DNA from: Diacronema lutheri | Lineage: Eukaryota > Haptophyta > Pavlovophyceae > Pavlovales > Pavlovaceae | DNA: 64,000 nucleotides | NCBI GenBank assembly: GCA_019448385.1 | Contig: JAGTXO010000024.1 | Coordinates: 226,001-290,000 of the forward strand | Direction: 5' to 3' | Shown here: piece by piece, positions 45,676-57,613 of the stretch | Position numbering within the stretch: the stretch's first letter is position 1 | Layout of the letters: the number at the start of each line of letters is the position of its first letter | Notes under the pieces: model-generated | Seen by the model: only the letters and a program-made list of their open reading frames with translations | Database searches by the model: none | Told to the model about the DNA's origin: nothing | Position numbers and translations under genes: made by a program

Positions 45676-48636
45676 ACGCTCGGGCGACGTCGAGCAGCGC
45701 ATGCGGAGCAGCGTCGTGTCGTCGTCGCGTCGGAGCTCGGCCGCGCGCGGCGCGCCGTACAGCGCCTCGGCGGCGGCGAGCATCTCGGCGTGGTTCGCCG
45801 ACAGCGCGCGCGAGAGGCGATTCGTGCGTTGCGCGCGCGCACAGTTGCCCGCGCGGTAGGCGGCGTACAGCGCGGACGAGTGCACGTCGAGGGTGTTACT
45901 CGACCTCGCGCACGCCGAGCGCGGCCGCTCGGCGGGCGGCTTGGCGCTCGCGTCGGCGAAGCTCGCCTCCGAGTGGACGCGCGATGTGCGGCCGCTGCTG
46001 ACTTTGGGAAATGGGCGCACGAGGGGGAGGGGGGGGGGAAGCAGCACGCCGCCCTTGCTGCGGTGCGCCATGCCGCCTTCGGCGCCGTGGTGCCTCTCGG
46101 GCGCGACCAGGTCGGAGAGGGACGGCCGGCGCTTGCGCACGGCGCCCGCCCTACCGACGGTCTCCTCCATCGCATCGATCAGCTCGCCGAAGAGCTCGGG
46201 CGGGAAGACGGTCGCTTTGCGCTGCTCGACGAGCGCGCGCAACGTGCGCGTGTCGTCGTCCTCCTCCGCCGCGAGCAGCATGCCCCACAACCCAAGCACG
46301 GTGTCGACGAGCTTGGGCTTGTCCGACGGGTCGGTGAAGTCGCCGTCGAAGACCTCGATGGACGAGCTGTACCAGTGCGGCGTGTCAAGGAGCGGCACGA
46401 GCTCGTCGCCCTCGTACAGGAACATGTGCTTGAGGCCGCCGACCGTCATCCGCGCCCACTGCTCGAGGCGGCACCAGCCGCGCCGCTGGTAGGAGGTCGA
46501 ATCGCAGCGCGCGCCGCTCGTGTGCGTGCTGGCGGGCGCGCAGATGACGAAGAAGCGCACGACTGACGCGTACGCGGCGAGCGAGCCGATGGAGAGCGCC
46601 TTGAGGTAGAGGTTGCGCTGCGGGATCGAGACGAAATCGACCCACACGTAGAGCTCGCTCGGCTGCAGGTCGAACTGCTCGCACAGCAACATCGCCGCTT
46701 GCACCATCGCGGGGAATTGCTCGCCGTCCGGGTCGGGCTCGCTCGCGCCGAGCCACTGGTGGCTGATGAAGCACGTCGAGTGCGCGCCGACGAAGCCGCT
46801 GATCTCGTCGTACGTGTCGAGCTGCACGAGCTCGCCGCGCTCGCGCACCGTCTCGTGCGGCACAAGCTTGCCGTGCGCGATGAATGTGGAGAGCTTGACG
46901 AAGCACACGTTGTACTTGAGCGTCGTGATCGCTTTGAGCGCGTCGTCCACGCGCTCCTGTACCGCCGCGCGCTGCGCGGCGCGCGCGAGCAGCGCCGTGC
47001 GCCACGTGCGGTGCAGCCGCCGCAGGCCGCACACACAGAGCACGAGCGGCACGAGCGCGAGCGCGCAGCCGCCGATAATGCCGACGAGCACGAGCACGCG
47101 CCCGCGCTCGACCTCGGCCGCGTCCACCTCGGCCGCGACCTGCACGATACGCACGCCGCCGCCGCCGCCACCGCCACCGCCACCGCCGCCACCATCGCCG
47201 CCGCCGTCGCCGCCGCCCGCCGTGTCGCCCGGCTGTGCGCCGCCGCCTGGCCAGTGAATGGCGGCGAGAGAGCGCGCGTCGTCCGGGCCGAGGTGGAAGC
47301 CATCGTTGGCATCGGACTGCCCGACCGTTTTCCAGCTGCCTTCGGCGTCCAGGTTGCGCAGGTCGAAGCCGCCCGTGCGGTCGCCTTGTGCGTCGAGCAT
47401 CACGCGGCCCGTAAGCCCGTCCTGACCACAGCAAGATGTAGGGGGAGGGAGGGGAGGGGAGTGGGCCCGCGCGCGCGCGCACGCGCGCGCCACGCGCCAC
47501 TTTGCCGCGCGGTGTGCGCCTCGCGCGCGCACAAAGTCGACGTCGAGGAGCGCACGCAGCACGCGCTGTCCGTCGCGCGTGCTGGTCGCGCACTCGGTCC
47601 GGTTCGTGTAGCACACGGCGTGGAGCGCGTGCGCAAGCGTCCAGGTCGCATCGGCGGCGAAGGAGGCGTACGTGCCCACGCCGGTCCCGTTCCACCCGTT
47701 CGCCTGCACAATCGCGTCCGCATCCCAACGCGCCTTCCAGCTTTCGTACACGGCGTGCGTGCGGTACGCTTGCGACGGGGTGGTCGCGATCGCGCCGGCG
47801 GCGGCAGCGCGGATCGCGGGCTGCTCGTCCTCGGGCACGTTGGTCCAGAGCGTCGAGTCTGCCCAGCCCTCGTGGCCCACCCACGCGTACTCGCTCGCGC
47901 CCGTCATGCCGAGTGCGGCCGCGGCCCGGAACGCGCGCGCCGCGTCCGCGCCATAGCCGAGCAGCACGATGACGCGCGTGCTCGAGCGCGCGATCGCGCG
48001 CAGCTGCTCGGTCGGGTCGCCGCCGACGGGGAACACGTACCGCCCCGAGAGTGCGAGCGCGTACTTGCGCGCGAGCTCGGCCTCAAGGTCGCGCGCAAAG
48101 CCCGCCGCAAAGTCATTGTCCGTGTGCAGCACGGCGAGGTTCCGCCAGCCGAGCACGCGCACGAGCGCGTTGGCGAGGACTACGGCCTGCTTCGAGTCGG
48201 GAGGTGAGACGCGCGTGAAAAACGGAAAGTTGGTGTCGCTCGACAGCTCGCTTGCCGTAGACGACGGGTCGACGACGGGCGTCGAAAAGATGCCCGCGAC
48301 CGCCGACACGGCCTTTGCGACGTTCGACGCTGACGTGCCGATGATGCCGGCGACGCGGTCGGGCGCGGTGAACAGCTCGAAGGCCGCGCTTGCGCCCACC
48401 GGCCCGCTTAGCGCGTTGTCGCGCACACGCAGCTCAAGCGTCACATCGGGTAGCAGCACCGCGTCCGCGTTGATCTCTGCGACCGCGAGCTCGATCGCGC
48501 GGTTGAGGCGACGCCCGCCCGAGAGCGGCGCGCCGCCGCGCGTGAGCGGCATCACCGAGCCGATCGGGATGGTGAGTGGCGCGGCGGCGGCTGAAAGCGC
48601 CAACGCGAGAACCCGCATGCCGCGCGCGGAGAGCAT
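45652..48636 (-). CDS. single-pass receptor: periplasmic-binding-type ectodomain plus TIR/HET-like cytoplasmic domain
   Basis: Exons 47533-48636 and 45652-47421 (111-bp intron) give 957 aa. A signal peptide (MRVLALALSAAAA) leads to a type 1 periplasmic-binding/ANF-receptor domain (about 23-400): IPIGSVMPLTRGG, AIELAVAEINAD, GIIGTSASNVAKAVS, LAVLHTDNDFAAGFA and, across the splice junction, DVDFDGLTGRVMLDAQGDR. A Gly linker and one membrane helix (VLVLVGIIGGCALALVPLVL, about 473-498) follow. The cytoplasmic part (about 585-760) has CFISHQWLG, PDPDGEQFP, VWVDFVSIPQRN and RGWCRLEQWARM, an SH-W/VD-IPQ/WC pattern reminiscent of TIR or HET domains. The tail is disordered. It looks like a small-ligand receptor with a signalling effector; ligand and output are unknown. 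Confidence 0.8.
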   Translation of the reverse strand: MLSARGMRVLALALSAAAAPLTIPIGSVMPLTRGGAPLSGGRRLNRAIELAVAEINADAVLLPDVTLELRVRDNALSGPVGASAAFELFTAPDRVAGIIGTSASNVAKAVSAVAGIFSTPVVDPSSTASELSSDTNFPFFTRVSPPDSKQAVVLANALVRVLGWRNLAVLHTDNDFAAGFARDLEAELARKYALALSGRYVFPVGGDPTEQLRAIARSSTRVIVLLGYGADAARAFRAAAALGMTGASEYAWVGHEGWADSTLWTNVPEDEQPAIRAAAAGAIATTPSQAYRTHAVYESWKARWDADAIVQANGWNGTGVGTYASFAADATWTLAHALHAVCYTNRTECATSTRDGQRVLRALLDVDFVRARGAHRAAKWRVARACARARAHSPPLPPPTSCCGQDGLTGRVMLDAQGDRTGGFDLRNLDAEGSWKTVGQSDANDGFHLGPDDARSLAAIHWPGGGAQPGDTAGGGDGGGDGGGGGGGGGGGGGVRIVQVAAEVDAAEVERGRVLVLVGIIGGCALALVPLVLCVCGLRRLHRTWRTALLARAAQRAAVQERVDDALKAITTLKYNVCFVKLSTFIAHGKLVPHETVRERGELVQLDTYDEISGFVGAHSTCFISHQWLGASEPDPDGEQFPAMVQAAMLLCEQFDLQPSELYVWVDFVSIPQRNLYLKALSIGSLAAYASVVRFFVICAPASTHTSGARCDSTSYQRRGWCRLEQWARMTVGGLKHMFLYEGDELVPLLDTPHWYSSSIEVFDGDFTDPSDKPKLVDTVLGLWGMLLAAEEDDDTRTLRALVEQRKATVFPPELFGELIDAMEETVGRAGAVRKRRPSLSDLVAPERHHGAEGGMAHRSKGGVLLPPPLPLVRPFPKVSSGRTSRVHSEASFADASAKPPAERPRSACARSSNTLDVHSSALYAAYRAGNCARAQRTNRLSRALSANHAEMLAAAEALYGAPRAAELRRDDDTTLLRMRCSTSPERRALSQGS

Positions 48637-48872
48637 CACCCGGTGGGAGGTGGTGGGCGCCGCCCAGCCCTTCTCGCGCCCGCGCGCGTCGGGCCTACCC
48701 GGGCCCGGCGAGTTAGCCCTCGCGAATAACTAGTGTGCAACGGCTTGATGATCGGTAATGAGCCATCAACTGGTCCGTTCCTCGGCCCTCATTTTTAAGA
48801 TCGGTGCCTCGCCGTCGGCGCCTTGAGCAGCCGCCATCGAGCCTTGGCCTCCATTGTGCGAGTGTACACACG
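48637..48872. promoter_or_regulatory. 236-bp divergent region, receptor/RPB4
   Basis: Between the starts at 48636 (minus) and 48873 (plus). It is locally AT-richer (GCGAATAACTAGTGTGCAAC; TTGATGATCGGTAATGAGCC), consistent with promoter sequence for both genes. Confidence 0.4.
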
Positions 48873-49478
48873 ATGGACGACGCGGCGGACCTCCGGTTCG
48901 GCGACGGTGCGCACTGAAGCGACGCGCGAAGTGGCGGCTCCTCCCGGAGCGAGCAACACGCGCGGGGCGCGAGCGCGCCTGACGCGCCCTGGCGTGCGGT
49001 GCCGCGCGCGCACGCGGCCCGGCGCGCCGCCGCAGACTTTGACGACGCGGCGATGCTGCTGAACACGGAGGTGGCGATCATCCTGCAGCAGATCACCGAG
49101 CAGCGCCGGCTCGAGGGCCTGGGGCATGGCGAGCACATCCGCCACATCATCGAGCACGCCTCCCGCTTTGACCTGATGAAGGGCGACGCCGCGCGCGTGT
49201 CGAAGGTGCGCGAGACCTCGAAGACGCACGAGTACGACCAGCTGCACGACTACGAGCTCGTGCAGATGGTGAACCTTGGCTGCGGCGAGCTCGACGAGGC
49301 GAAGACGCTCATCCCGAGCCTGCGCAAAAAGGTCGAGCACGGCGGTGCCGACAGCCTGCTCGACAACAAGCGGCTAGGGTCCATCCTCGACTTCATCGGC
49401 CAGCAGCGCACCTTGGCCGAAGGCACGGCGGGTGCCGACGCTGACCTGGGGGCGGCGGTGGGCATGGACGATGAATGA
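48873..49478 (+). CDS. RPB4: RNA polymerase II subunit RPB4
   Basis: Exons 48873-48906 and 49036-49478 with a 129-bp GTGCGC..GCAG intron give 158 aa, close to animal RPB4 (about 142). The start MDDAADLRFGDDFDDAAML is joined across the intron within a Gly-Asp pair. LLNTEVAIILQQ, FDLMKGDAARVSKVRET, LHDYELVQMVNLGC, DEAKTLIPSL and LGSILDFIGQQRTL are the family's helices. RPB4 forms the stalk of Pol II with RPB7. The first exon is tiny (34 bp). It converges on the MORN gene, 33 bp away. Confidence 0.92.
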
Positions 49479-49511
49479 AGCCGCTCGGCCCGTGGCCGAT
49501 TGTAGGCGTAT

Positions 49512-52350
49512 CTAAAGCTGAGCGACAAAGTCGCCCGCGTTCCACACGCCCTCCTGCGGCGAACCGGCGGCCTTGACAAGCTTGCCCTTGCCGTGCATCT
49601 TGTCGGCGGCCCAACTGCCCGTGTACTTGTCGCCACTGCTCCGCCACGTGTAGGTGCCGTAGCCCTGACGCGTGCCGCCGACGACCTCGCCCTCGTACAC
49701 GTCGCCACTCGCGTACGTTATGCGCGCCTTACCCTTGCCGACGCGCTGCCCGCCGGCGAACTCGCCGTGGAAGAAATCGCCGCCGGCCTCGTGCAGCTTG
49801 CCCTGCCCGTGGAATTGGCCGCCGGCAAACTGGCCCGTGTACCGGTCGCCGTCCGAGTCGGTGAAGACGCCGTGCCCGCTCTGCGTGCCGCTGCTCCAAT
49901 CACCCTGGCCAGGGCGAGCGCGCCGGCGAGCGCGCGGCGCGCGCGGCGCGTGAGCACGGCCGCAGCACGCGCGAGGCGGCGGCGGCGGCGCGCAGCGGCG
50001 GCGGCGCGCGGCGGCGCGCGGCGGCGCGCGGCGGCGCGCGACGGCAATGCGCGCACGCGCGCACCTCGTACGCGCGCCCGTCCGCCCAGACGAACTTGCC
50101 CTTGCCGGTGAGCTGGTTGTCGAGCAGCGCGCCCTCGTACACGCCGGCTGGGAAGGTGCGGCGGCCGCGCCCCTTGCCCTTGGGCTCGTCGCGCTCCCAG
50201 CCGCCATCGTACCAGTCGCCGTTGGGCGACGTCGACTTGCCCGAGCCGTGACGCGAGCCCGCCTGCCAGCCGCCGCTGTACGAGTGGCCGCTGGCGCGCG
50301 TGTACACGCCGTGCCCCTCCTGCGAGCCCGCGCGCATCCCGCCCTCGTACACGTCGCCGTTCGCAAAGGTCAGTCGGCAGACCGAGTCGCCGACGAGCTC
50401 GCCCTGCTCCCACGTGCCGTCGGTATAGTCGCCGCCCGCCCAGATGAACCGCCCCTTCCCATGCTTGCGCCCCGCCTCGAAGCCGCCAACGTGCCTGCGG
50501 CCGTCGGTGAAGACGAGCTCGCCGCGCCCGTCGACGTCGTTGTCGCGGAAGCGGCCCTTGTACGTCCAACCGGGCACGTCGACGCCGCCCTTGGTGGCGG
50601 GCGGCACAACGAGTACGCCGTCGCCGTGCCGCGCGCCGTTCAGCGTCTCGCCCTCGTACACCGAGCCGTCGGCGTGCACGAAGCGGCCGGCGCCCTTGCC
50701 CGCGTACCGGTCGGCCGCCCATCCGCCGCGGTACCACTCGCCCGTCTTGGGCGCGCGCGCCTCGCCGTCGCCCGCGCGCAGGCCGGCGGCCCAGCCGCCC
50801 ATGTACGTCTCGCCCGTGCGCATCGTGAGGGTGCCCTGTCCGTGGAAGAGCCCCTCCTCCCACCCGCCCGCGTAGCTCGCAAAGCCGCCGCGCTCGCCGC
50901 CCCACGTCTGCTCGCCGCGCCCGTGCCGCGCGCCGCGCACCCACTCGCCCACGTACCGCGTCTCACCGTCGGCCTCAACCATCGTGCCGCGCCCGCCGTG
51001 CAGCACGTCGAGTTCAAAGTGGCCCGTGCACACCGCGCCGCTCGCGAGGCGCAGCTCGCCCTCGCCGTGCGCGAGGCCGAAGGCGACGTTCCCGACGAAC
51101 GTCGAACCGTCGGCGAACCGCTTGGCGCCCTGCTCGGGCGGCGGCTTTGCGGACGAGCGCAAGCCCGCCGCGAGGAGCGCCTTGGAGACGGTACGCAGCA
51201 TCCCCGCCTGCGCTGGCTTCGTGCCCGGCGGCGGGCGCACGCCGATCGGCCCGGTTTCGTCGGACCAGCACGACCAGACGCCGCCCGGCGTCACGCGCGC
51301 GCGCGCGCGCAGCAGGTAGGCCGCGCGGTCGTGCAGCCCGCGCAGCACGTGCTGCTCGGCGTGGAGCTCGCCGTCGGGCGCGGACGCCGCCGCCGCGAGC
51401 GCGCCCGAGCTGCCCACCGCCGCGCCGGCCGCGTCTGCGCTCGCAACGGCGGCCGCCGCGTCCGACGCCGCGTCCGACGCCGCGTCCGCGCGCGCGCCGC
51501 CCGCCATCCACAGGCCTCGCACCGCGCGGTATTCAAACTGCCACCCGCCAGGCCTCGGCGCGCGCTCGGGCGGCAGCCGGCAGCGGAGCGCGACGAGCTC
51601 GCCGGGCGCGTCGCCCGGGCGCGCGCCGAGCGGCAGCGGCCGCGTCGTCTCGGGCCGATCCATCTCCTCGGGCGGCTCGCCCGGCGCGGCCGGCGAGCTT
51701 GGCGGCGAGAACTGCGACCACAACCCGTCCGCCGCCTGCGCGCGCACGCGGAACGCGTAGCGGTGCGCGGGGAGCAAGTTCTTCTTGCGCGCGGTGCGCT
51801 GGGCGAGGCCGGCGGAGGCGACGATCCACACGTACGTCCACGCGCTCTGCGGCCCGTCTGCGCACCGCACGAGGCAGTACTGCAGCTCGAAGAGCGCGGT
51901 TGCGCCGAAGAGGTGCTCGTCGGGCGGCTCCCACGCGAGCGTGATCGACGACTCGTCGACGGCAGTGACGGCGGGCTTGGGCGGCGACGCGTTGGCGCGC
52001 GCGCGGCGGCGCTGCGTCTCGAAGAGCGCGAGCCGTGCCTCCTCCTCCGCGCGCCGCAGCGCGTCGGTCGCTGCGGCGCGCGCGCGCATCCGCTCCTCGT
52101 GCCACACGGCCGCCGCGCTCCGCTCGATCTCGTCGCCCGCCGCCTGCGCGCGCGACTCGGCAGCGAGGTGGCCCTTCTCGAGCGCGTCGTACGCGACGCG
52201 CAGCCGCGCGAACGCGCCCGCCGCATCCGCGTCGCCCGGGTTCTTGTCCGGGTGCAGCTTGAGCGCGAGCTTCTTGTACCGCAGCCGCACGACCGACCAC
52301 TCGTCGGTCGCGCTCACGCCGAGCACCTCTCGCGCCTCGGCGGCCTCCAT
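49512..52350 (-). CDS. DnaJ-FN3-MORN fusion protein
   Basis: Exons 50065-52350 and 49512-49904 (160-bp GTGCGC..AG intron) give 892 aa. The J domain is N-terminal (AREVLGVSATDEWSVVRLRY, HPD in KLHPDKNPGD). Two fibronectin-III-like segments follow (about 125-230, PAVTAVDESSITLAWEPPDE; and about 235-375, ending YLLRARARVTPGGVWSCWS). From about 420 to the end run some 15 MORN repeats (YVGEWVRGARHGRGEQTW and kin). MORN arrays bind membranes or scaffold flagellar and cortical structures; a J domain recruits HSP70. The combination suggests an HSP70-recruiting scaffold, for example at basal bodies. Confidence 0.88.
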
Positions 52351-52584
52351 GGGCCGGGCGGGCGCGAGGCGAGCGGTAAGGGGGGAGAGGGGGGGGACGG
52401 CGCGCCTGCGCGTGCACGCGCCGGGCCGGCGGCGGTGAGCCGAGGCGCGAGAGCTCTCAAAGCTCGGGCCCACGGGCGGGCGCAAGTCCTTCCGTATCGA
52501 TCGTTCTCCCACCCGTCACCGCAACGCGCAACCCAACCCCAACATCGGCGATGGCGACACGGCGCGGGTGAATCAGCGCGCGCG
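52351..52584. promoter_or_regulatory. 234-bp divergent region, MORN gene/TOR
   Basis: Between the starts at 52350 (minus) and 52585 (plus). CGTATCGATCGTTCTCCCACC is split here as CGTATCGATCG and TTCTCCCACC; no known element is obvious. Putative shared promoter. Confidence 0.35.
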
Positions 52585-54067
52585 ATGCCGACGGCGGAGG
52601 CGCTGCTGCGCCCGCTCTTCGCGCTGCCGCGCGAGTGCGAGCTGGACGAGGCGGCTGAGGTGGCGCGGCGCGTCGCGCAGGACGTCAAGGACTTTGTGGA
52701 GGGCGATGCTCGCGCGCTCTCGGCCGAGGCGTGCGCGCTGTTCACCGCCGAGCTGCACCGGCGGATGTACGAGCTGGTGAGCGTGTCGGCGCTGCCGTCG
52801 GAGCGGTACGCGGCGCTCGTGCTGCTCGACGAGCTCATCGACGTCGAGATTGAGGAGGGCACGACGCAGGCCACGCGCTTCGCCAACCTCGTGCGCACGA
52901 CGCTGTGGCACACGGAGCGCGCCGCGCTGACCGACGCCGACCGCGCGGTGCTCGCGCACGCGGCGCGCGCGCTCGGGCACATCGCGCGGTCGGGCGGCGC
53001 GTTCTCGGGGGCGGACTTTGTCGACTTCGAGGCGCGCCACGCGCTCGACCAGCTGCGCGACGCGCGCTCCGAGCAGGGCGCGCTCTCGGCGGTGCTCGTC
53101 GTCGCCGAGCTCGCGCGGCAGGCGCCAACGCTCTTCCACGCGCACGTACAGCCGGTGCTGCACCTTGTCGGGCTCGCGCTGTGCGACGAGCGGCCGCCGG
53201 TGCGGCACGTCGCCGCGCTCGCGCTCCGCGCCTGCTTGCAGCTCCTGCAGCCGCGCGACGCGGACTGGCAGGCGCGGTGGTGCGTGCAGCTGCTCGGCGA
53301 GGCGCGCGCGGCGCTCGCGCGCGGCGGCACGCCGTCGGTGCACGGCGGCCTGCTCATCCTGCTCGAGCTGGCCAAGTACGCGTCGGTCGACTTCCGCCTC
53401 GGCGCGCTCGACGAGCTCTGCGCGCTCGGCCTCAGCGTGCGCGCGCACCGCGAGCCGCACGCGTGCGGCGCGCTGCTTCTGCTGCTGCCGCGCCTCGCCG
53501 CGCTCGCGCCCGACCGCTTCAGCGCGCGCCACCTCGACGGCGCGGTGCGGCACGCGCTCGGGCTGCTCGCCGAGCCCGCCTCGCGCGCGCACCACGCCGC
53601 CGCCTTCGTCTGCCTCGCTGGCATCGCGCGCGAGGTGCGCGAGCCGTTTGGCGCCTACGTACCGGAGACGGTGCGCCACTTGCGCGAGGCGCTGCTGCTC
53701 CTCGCGCAGCACGCGCCCGCCGCGCGCGGCGCGGGCGGGCCGAGCGCGGGCGCGGCGGGCGCGGCGGGCGCGTTCGGCGACGGCGGCGGCTCATGCGCCG
53801 AGCAGCATGGCGGCGGCGGTGGCTCGCACGGCGGACCAGCGCTGCGCGGTCGCCCCGCATCTTTTGGCGCGCTCACGCCCGGCAGCGGCCGTTCGATGCG
53901 CGCGCCGCGCGGCCGGCCGGGGCTCTCGGCGGGCGCGTCGGCGTGCGCGTCGCCCGCGCTCTCCTTCTCGCGGCGCGCCGACTCGCTGGTGGGCTTGGCC
54001 GCCGGCCATCCGTTGGGCAGAGAGCCGTCGCCTGCGCTGCACGCCATCGTGCAGCTCGGAGCGGCAC

Positions 54068-54103
<36 letters not shown>

Positions 54104-55406
54104 CGGTCGCGCGCGAGCTCGAGACCGGCGCCGCGCGCGGCGCGTGCCGGCAGCTCGCGCTCGGCGGCGGCGGCGGCGGCGCGTGCGCGCGCGGCGGTAC
54201 GCCGCCGAGCGCGGCGGCGCGCTCGTCGCTCGCGTGCGCGCGCGCGCCGCACGCGGCGGCGGCGGCGCCGCCGCCGCCGCCGCCGAGCGCGCGGCGCGGC
54301 GCGCTCGCGCCATGCGCGGCGGGTGGCGAGAGCGAGGGCGCAGAGATCGGCGCGTGCGCGCTTGGGCTCGTCGGCGCGCTCGCCAAGGCGCTCGGCGAGC
54401 GCTTCTCTAAGCATGGCGCCGCGCTCCTTGAGGCGATCGTCGCGGGCGGCCTCTCGGCGCCGCTCATCGACGCGCTCGAGCAGCTCGCGCGGCACACGCC
54501 GTCCCTCGCCAGCGCGATTTATGCGAGACTCCTCGCACTCGTCTCCCACTCGCTCACAAATCGGCCGTGGCCCGCGCTCGACGAGTGCGGCGACGGCGAC
54601 GACGACGACGACGGCGGCGGCGCCGACGAGCGCGCCGACGCGCCCGCCGAGCGCGCGGACTGCGCGGGCGCGCCGGCCGCGCGCGCGCCGCACGCCGCGC
54701 CGCCGCCGGCGCGGGCCGGCGCGCCCGCGCAGCCCGCGCGCTCGGCGGGCGCGTCGGCGCGCTCGTCGAGCGCCGCCTCGCCCTCATCCGCGCCGCCGCT
54801 CTTCAGCGCGCTCGGCGCCGCCACGCTCGTCGCGCTCGGCGGCGGCGATGGCGGCGGCGGTGGCGGCGGCGGCGCGCGCGAGCCGCCCGCCGACGCGCGC
54901 GCGCACGCACGCTCGACGCCGCGCACCGTCTCCAACGACCGGGCGGGCGCGCGAGCCGGTCGTGCGCGCGACGCGCGCGCGTCGCCCGGCGGCGGAGACG
55001 GCGGTGGCGGTGCCGCCGCCGCCGCCGCGGCTGCCGCCGCCGTCGGCCGCGAGCAGCGCGCGCCGCGCGCGCGCCGCGTCGCGCGCCGGCTTCCGCCGCC
55101 ACCGGCGGGTGAGCGCTGGCTGTGCGCCACCGCCGACTACGGCCTCGACGGCGGCGACATGGCGCAGCTGCCGCCGCCCAGCTCGCTGCCGCTCCCGCCG
55201 CCGCTCGAGCTCACGCGCGCGCAACTCGCGCGGCTGCTGCTGCAGCGCCCGCCGCAGCGCGCGCCGCGCGCGCGCTCGCCGCCACCGTCGCCGCTCATCT
55301 CGCTCTCAGCGCTGCTTCTCACGCCGCTCAGCAGGCTGTGGGCGAAGGCGCATGCGGCACGCGCGCGCGCCGAGCGGGCCGGCGGCGTCGTCGCCGCCGT
55401 CGTCGT

Positions 55407-55455
<49 letters not shown>

Positions 55456-57569
55456 CGCTCAGCGTCTGCCGCCGACTCACCGCGCGGCTCGCGCGGTGGC
55501 GGCGACAGCGGCAAGGGCGATGCCGGTGCGAGGCTGGCGCAGCCGACGGCGGGCGCGCGCGGCGGCAAGCCGGACACGCGCGCGCGCGTCGGCACGCTCT
55601 TCGGCTGGAGTCCGCTGTACGCACGACAAATGCGGTGGCCGTCGGGCGGGAGCGGCGACGGTGCGGACGGCGCGGGCGATGGCTCGGTGGCGCAGTCGCC
55701 CGGCGCGCCGCCGCGCTCGTCGCGCGTGCGGCGGACGCCGTCGGCCGGCCCGCCGTCGCCCGCGCCGCCCGCGCGCGCCGCACACGCGACGCCGCGGCCA
55801 CCGTCGCCCGCGCGCGCGCTCGGCCGGGACACGGCGCCCGATGGCGGCGGCGGCGCGCACGGCGCGTTTGCGGCGGCGGGCGATGCGCGCGGCGGCGTCG
55901 AGTCCGCGGCCGAGTCGGCCGCGGCGCTCTGCCGGCTCGCGGCGCCGATGGGCGTGCGCAGCGGCGCCGACGGCGTGCGCGGCGGCGGCGGCGGCGGCGG
56001 CGGCGGCCCGGCGCGGCCGGCGGCGGACGACGCGCTCGTCGCGCTCGCGTTGCGCACGCTGCCGCTGCTGCAGCCGCGGCTCGGGCAGGGCACGCGCCAC
56101 GGCCTGATCGTCGCGTTCGTGCAGCGTCACGTCGCGCCGCTGCTGCACGCGCGCGCGCCCGCCGTCCGCCGGCACGCCGCGCTCGCGTGCACCGCGCTGC
56201 TCGCGCCGCACGGCGCGGCGGCACCCGTGCGCGGCGCGGCCGGCGCCGCCGTGAGCGCGACGCTCGAGCTCGTCGTCGCCGTCGCCGTCGCCGACCCGGA
56301 CGCGACGATCAGGCGCGACGTGCTCCGCGCGCTCGACGGGCGGTACGAGTCGCAACTCGCCCACCCGCAACTCGCGCGCCCGCTCGCGCTCGCGCTCCAC
56401 GACGAGGACGCGGACGCGTGCGCGGCCGCGGTCGCACTCGTCGGTCGCCTCGCCGCGGCCAACCCGGCGAGCACGCTGCCGCGGCTGCGCGCGCTGCTCG
56501 CTGACGTGATGCGCGAGCTCGGCCAGATCGCGCCGTCCGCGCCGGCGCAGGCGGGCCAGCTCGCCGCGCTGCAGACGGCGTGCGCGCTCGTGCGCGCCGC
56601 GCCGCAGCTCGCGGCGATGCACGCGCGCCGGCTGCACGGCGCGATCGGCGGCGCGCTCGCGCAGCCGGCGCGCTCGCGCGTCGCCGCCGCGGCGCTCGAC
56701 GCGCTCGCACAGCTCGTCGCGAGCTGCGCGCGTGAGCTGCGGCCCGAGGACGTGGCGGCGCACCTGCCCGTCGCCGTCGACGCGCTGCGCCCGTCCGCGC
56801 CGCTTGCCAAGCGCCGCGCCGCGCTGGGTGCGCTGCAGGAGCTGATGCGCGCGTGCGCGCGCTGCGCCGAGCTCGCGCCGCTCACCGAGTTGTGCCCGCC
56901 GCTCCAGCCCGCGCTCCTCCTTCTCGTGCGCCACGAGACCGACGCGCATCTGCGCGTGCAGCTGCTGCGCACTCTCGGCCTCCTTGGCGCCGTCGACGCG
57001 CTCGACGGCGCGGCCGCCGTCACGCCGCCGGCGGCAACGGCGGCGGCGGCGACGACGTCCGCCGAGCCCGCCGCCGCGTGGGAGCCGCGCGGCGCGCACG
57101 CGCGCGCCGCCGCCGCGGCGGGCGCGGCGGGCGGCAGCGCGGCCGCCACCGGCCGCGCGCGCGCGCCGGCGCCGAGCTCGGGCGCGCGCGTGGGCGGTGG
57201 CGGCGGCGGCGGCGTCGACGGGTGGGGCGACGGGTGCGAGGGCTCGGACGACGACGAGTCGGAGGGCCTGAGCGCGCCGGTGCTCTGGGCGGACGCGTCG
57301 CGCTCGTCCCTCTCGCACCACTCGTTGCTCGAGCTCGCGCTCAACCGCCTGAACGCGATCATCGCCGACCGCACGCTCGCGCACCACCACCAGCGTGCGG
57401 TGCATGCATGCTGCGCGATCCTCACCGCGACGGGCGAGCGCTCGTCGTCCTTCTTGCAAAAGGTGCTCCCAATGCTCCTCCGCATCCTCGGCATGCCGCC
57501 CGACGATCCGCGCGCGGACGGCGTCGCCGGCCGCGCCGGCGCCGCGCCGGACGGCGGCCGGCGTGCGCT

Positions 57570-57613
<44 letters not shown>

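Noticed and set aside
50047-52584. 846-codon in-frame extension upstream of the TOR start
   Set aside because: It lies antisense to the DnaJ-FN3-MORN gene and has only biased composition. The ATG at 52585 directly precedes a TOR-like N-terminus.
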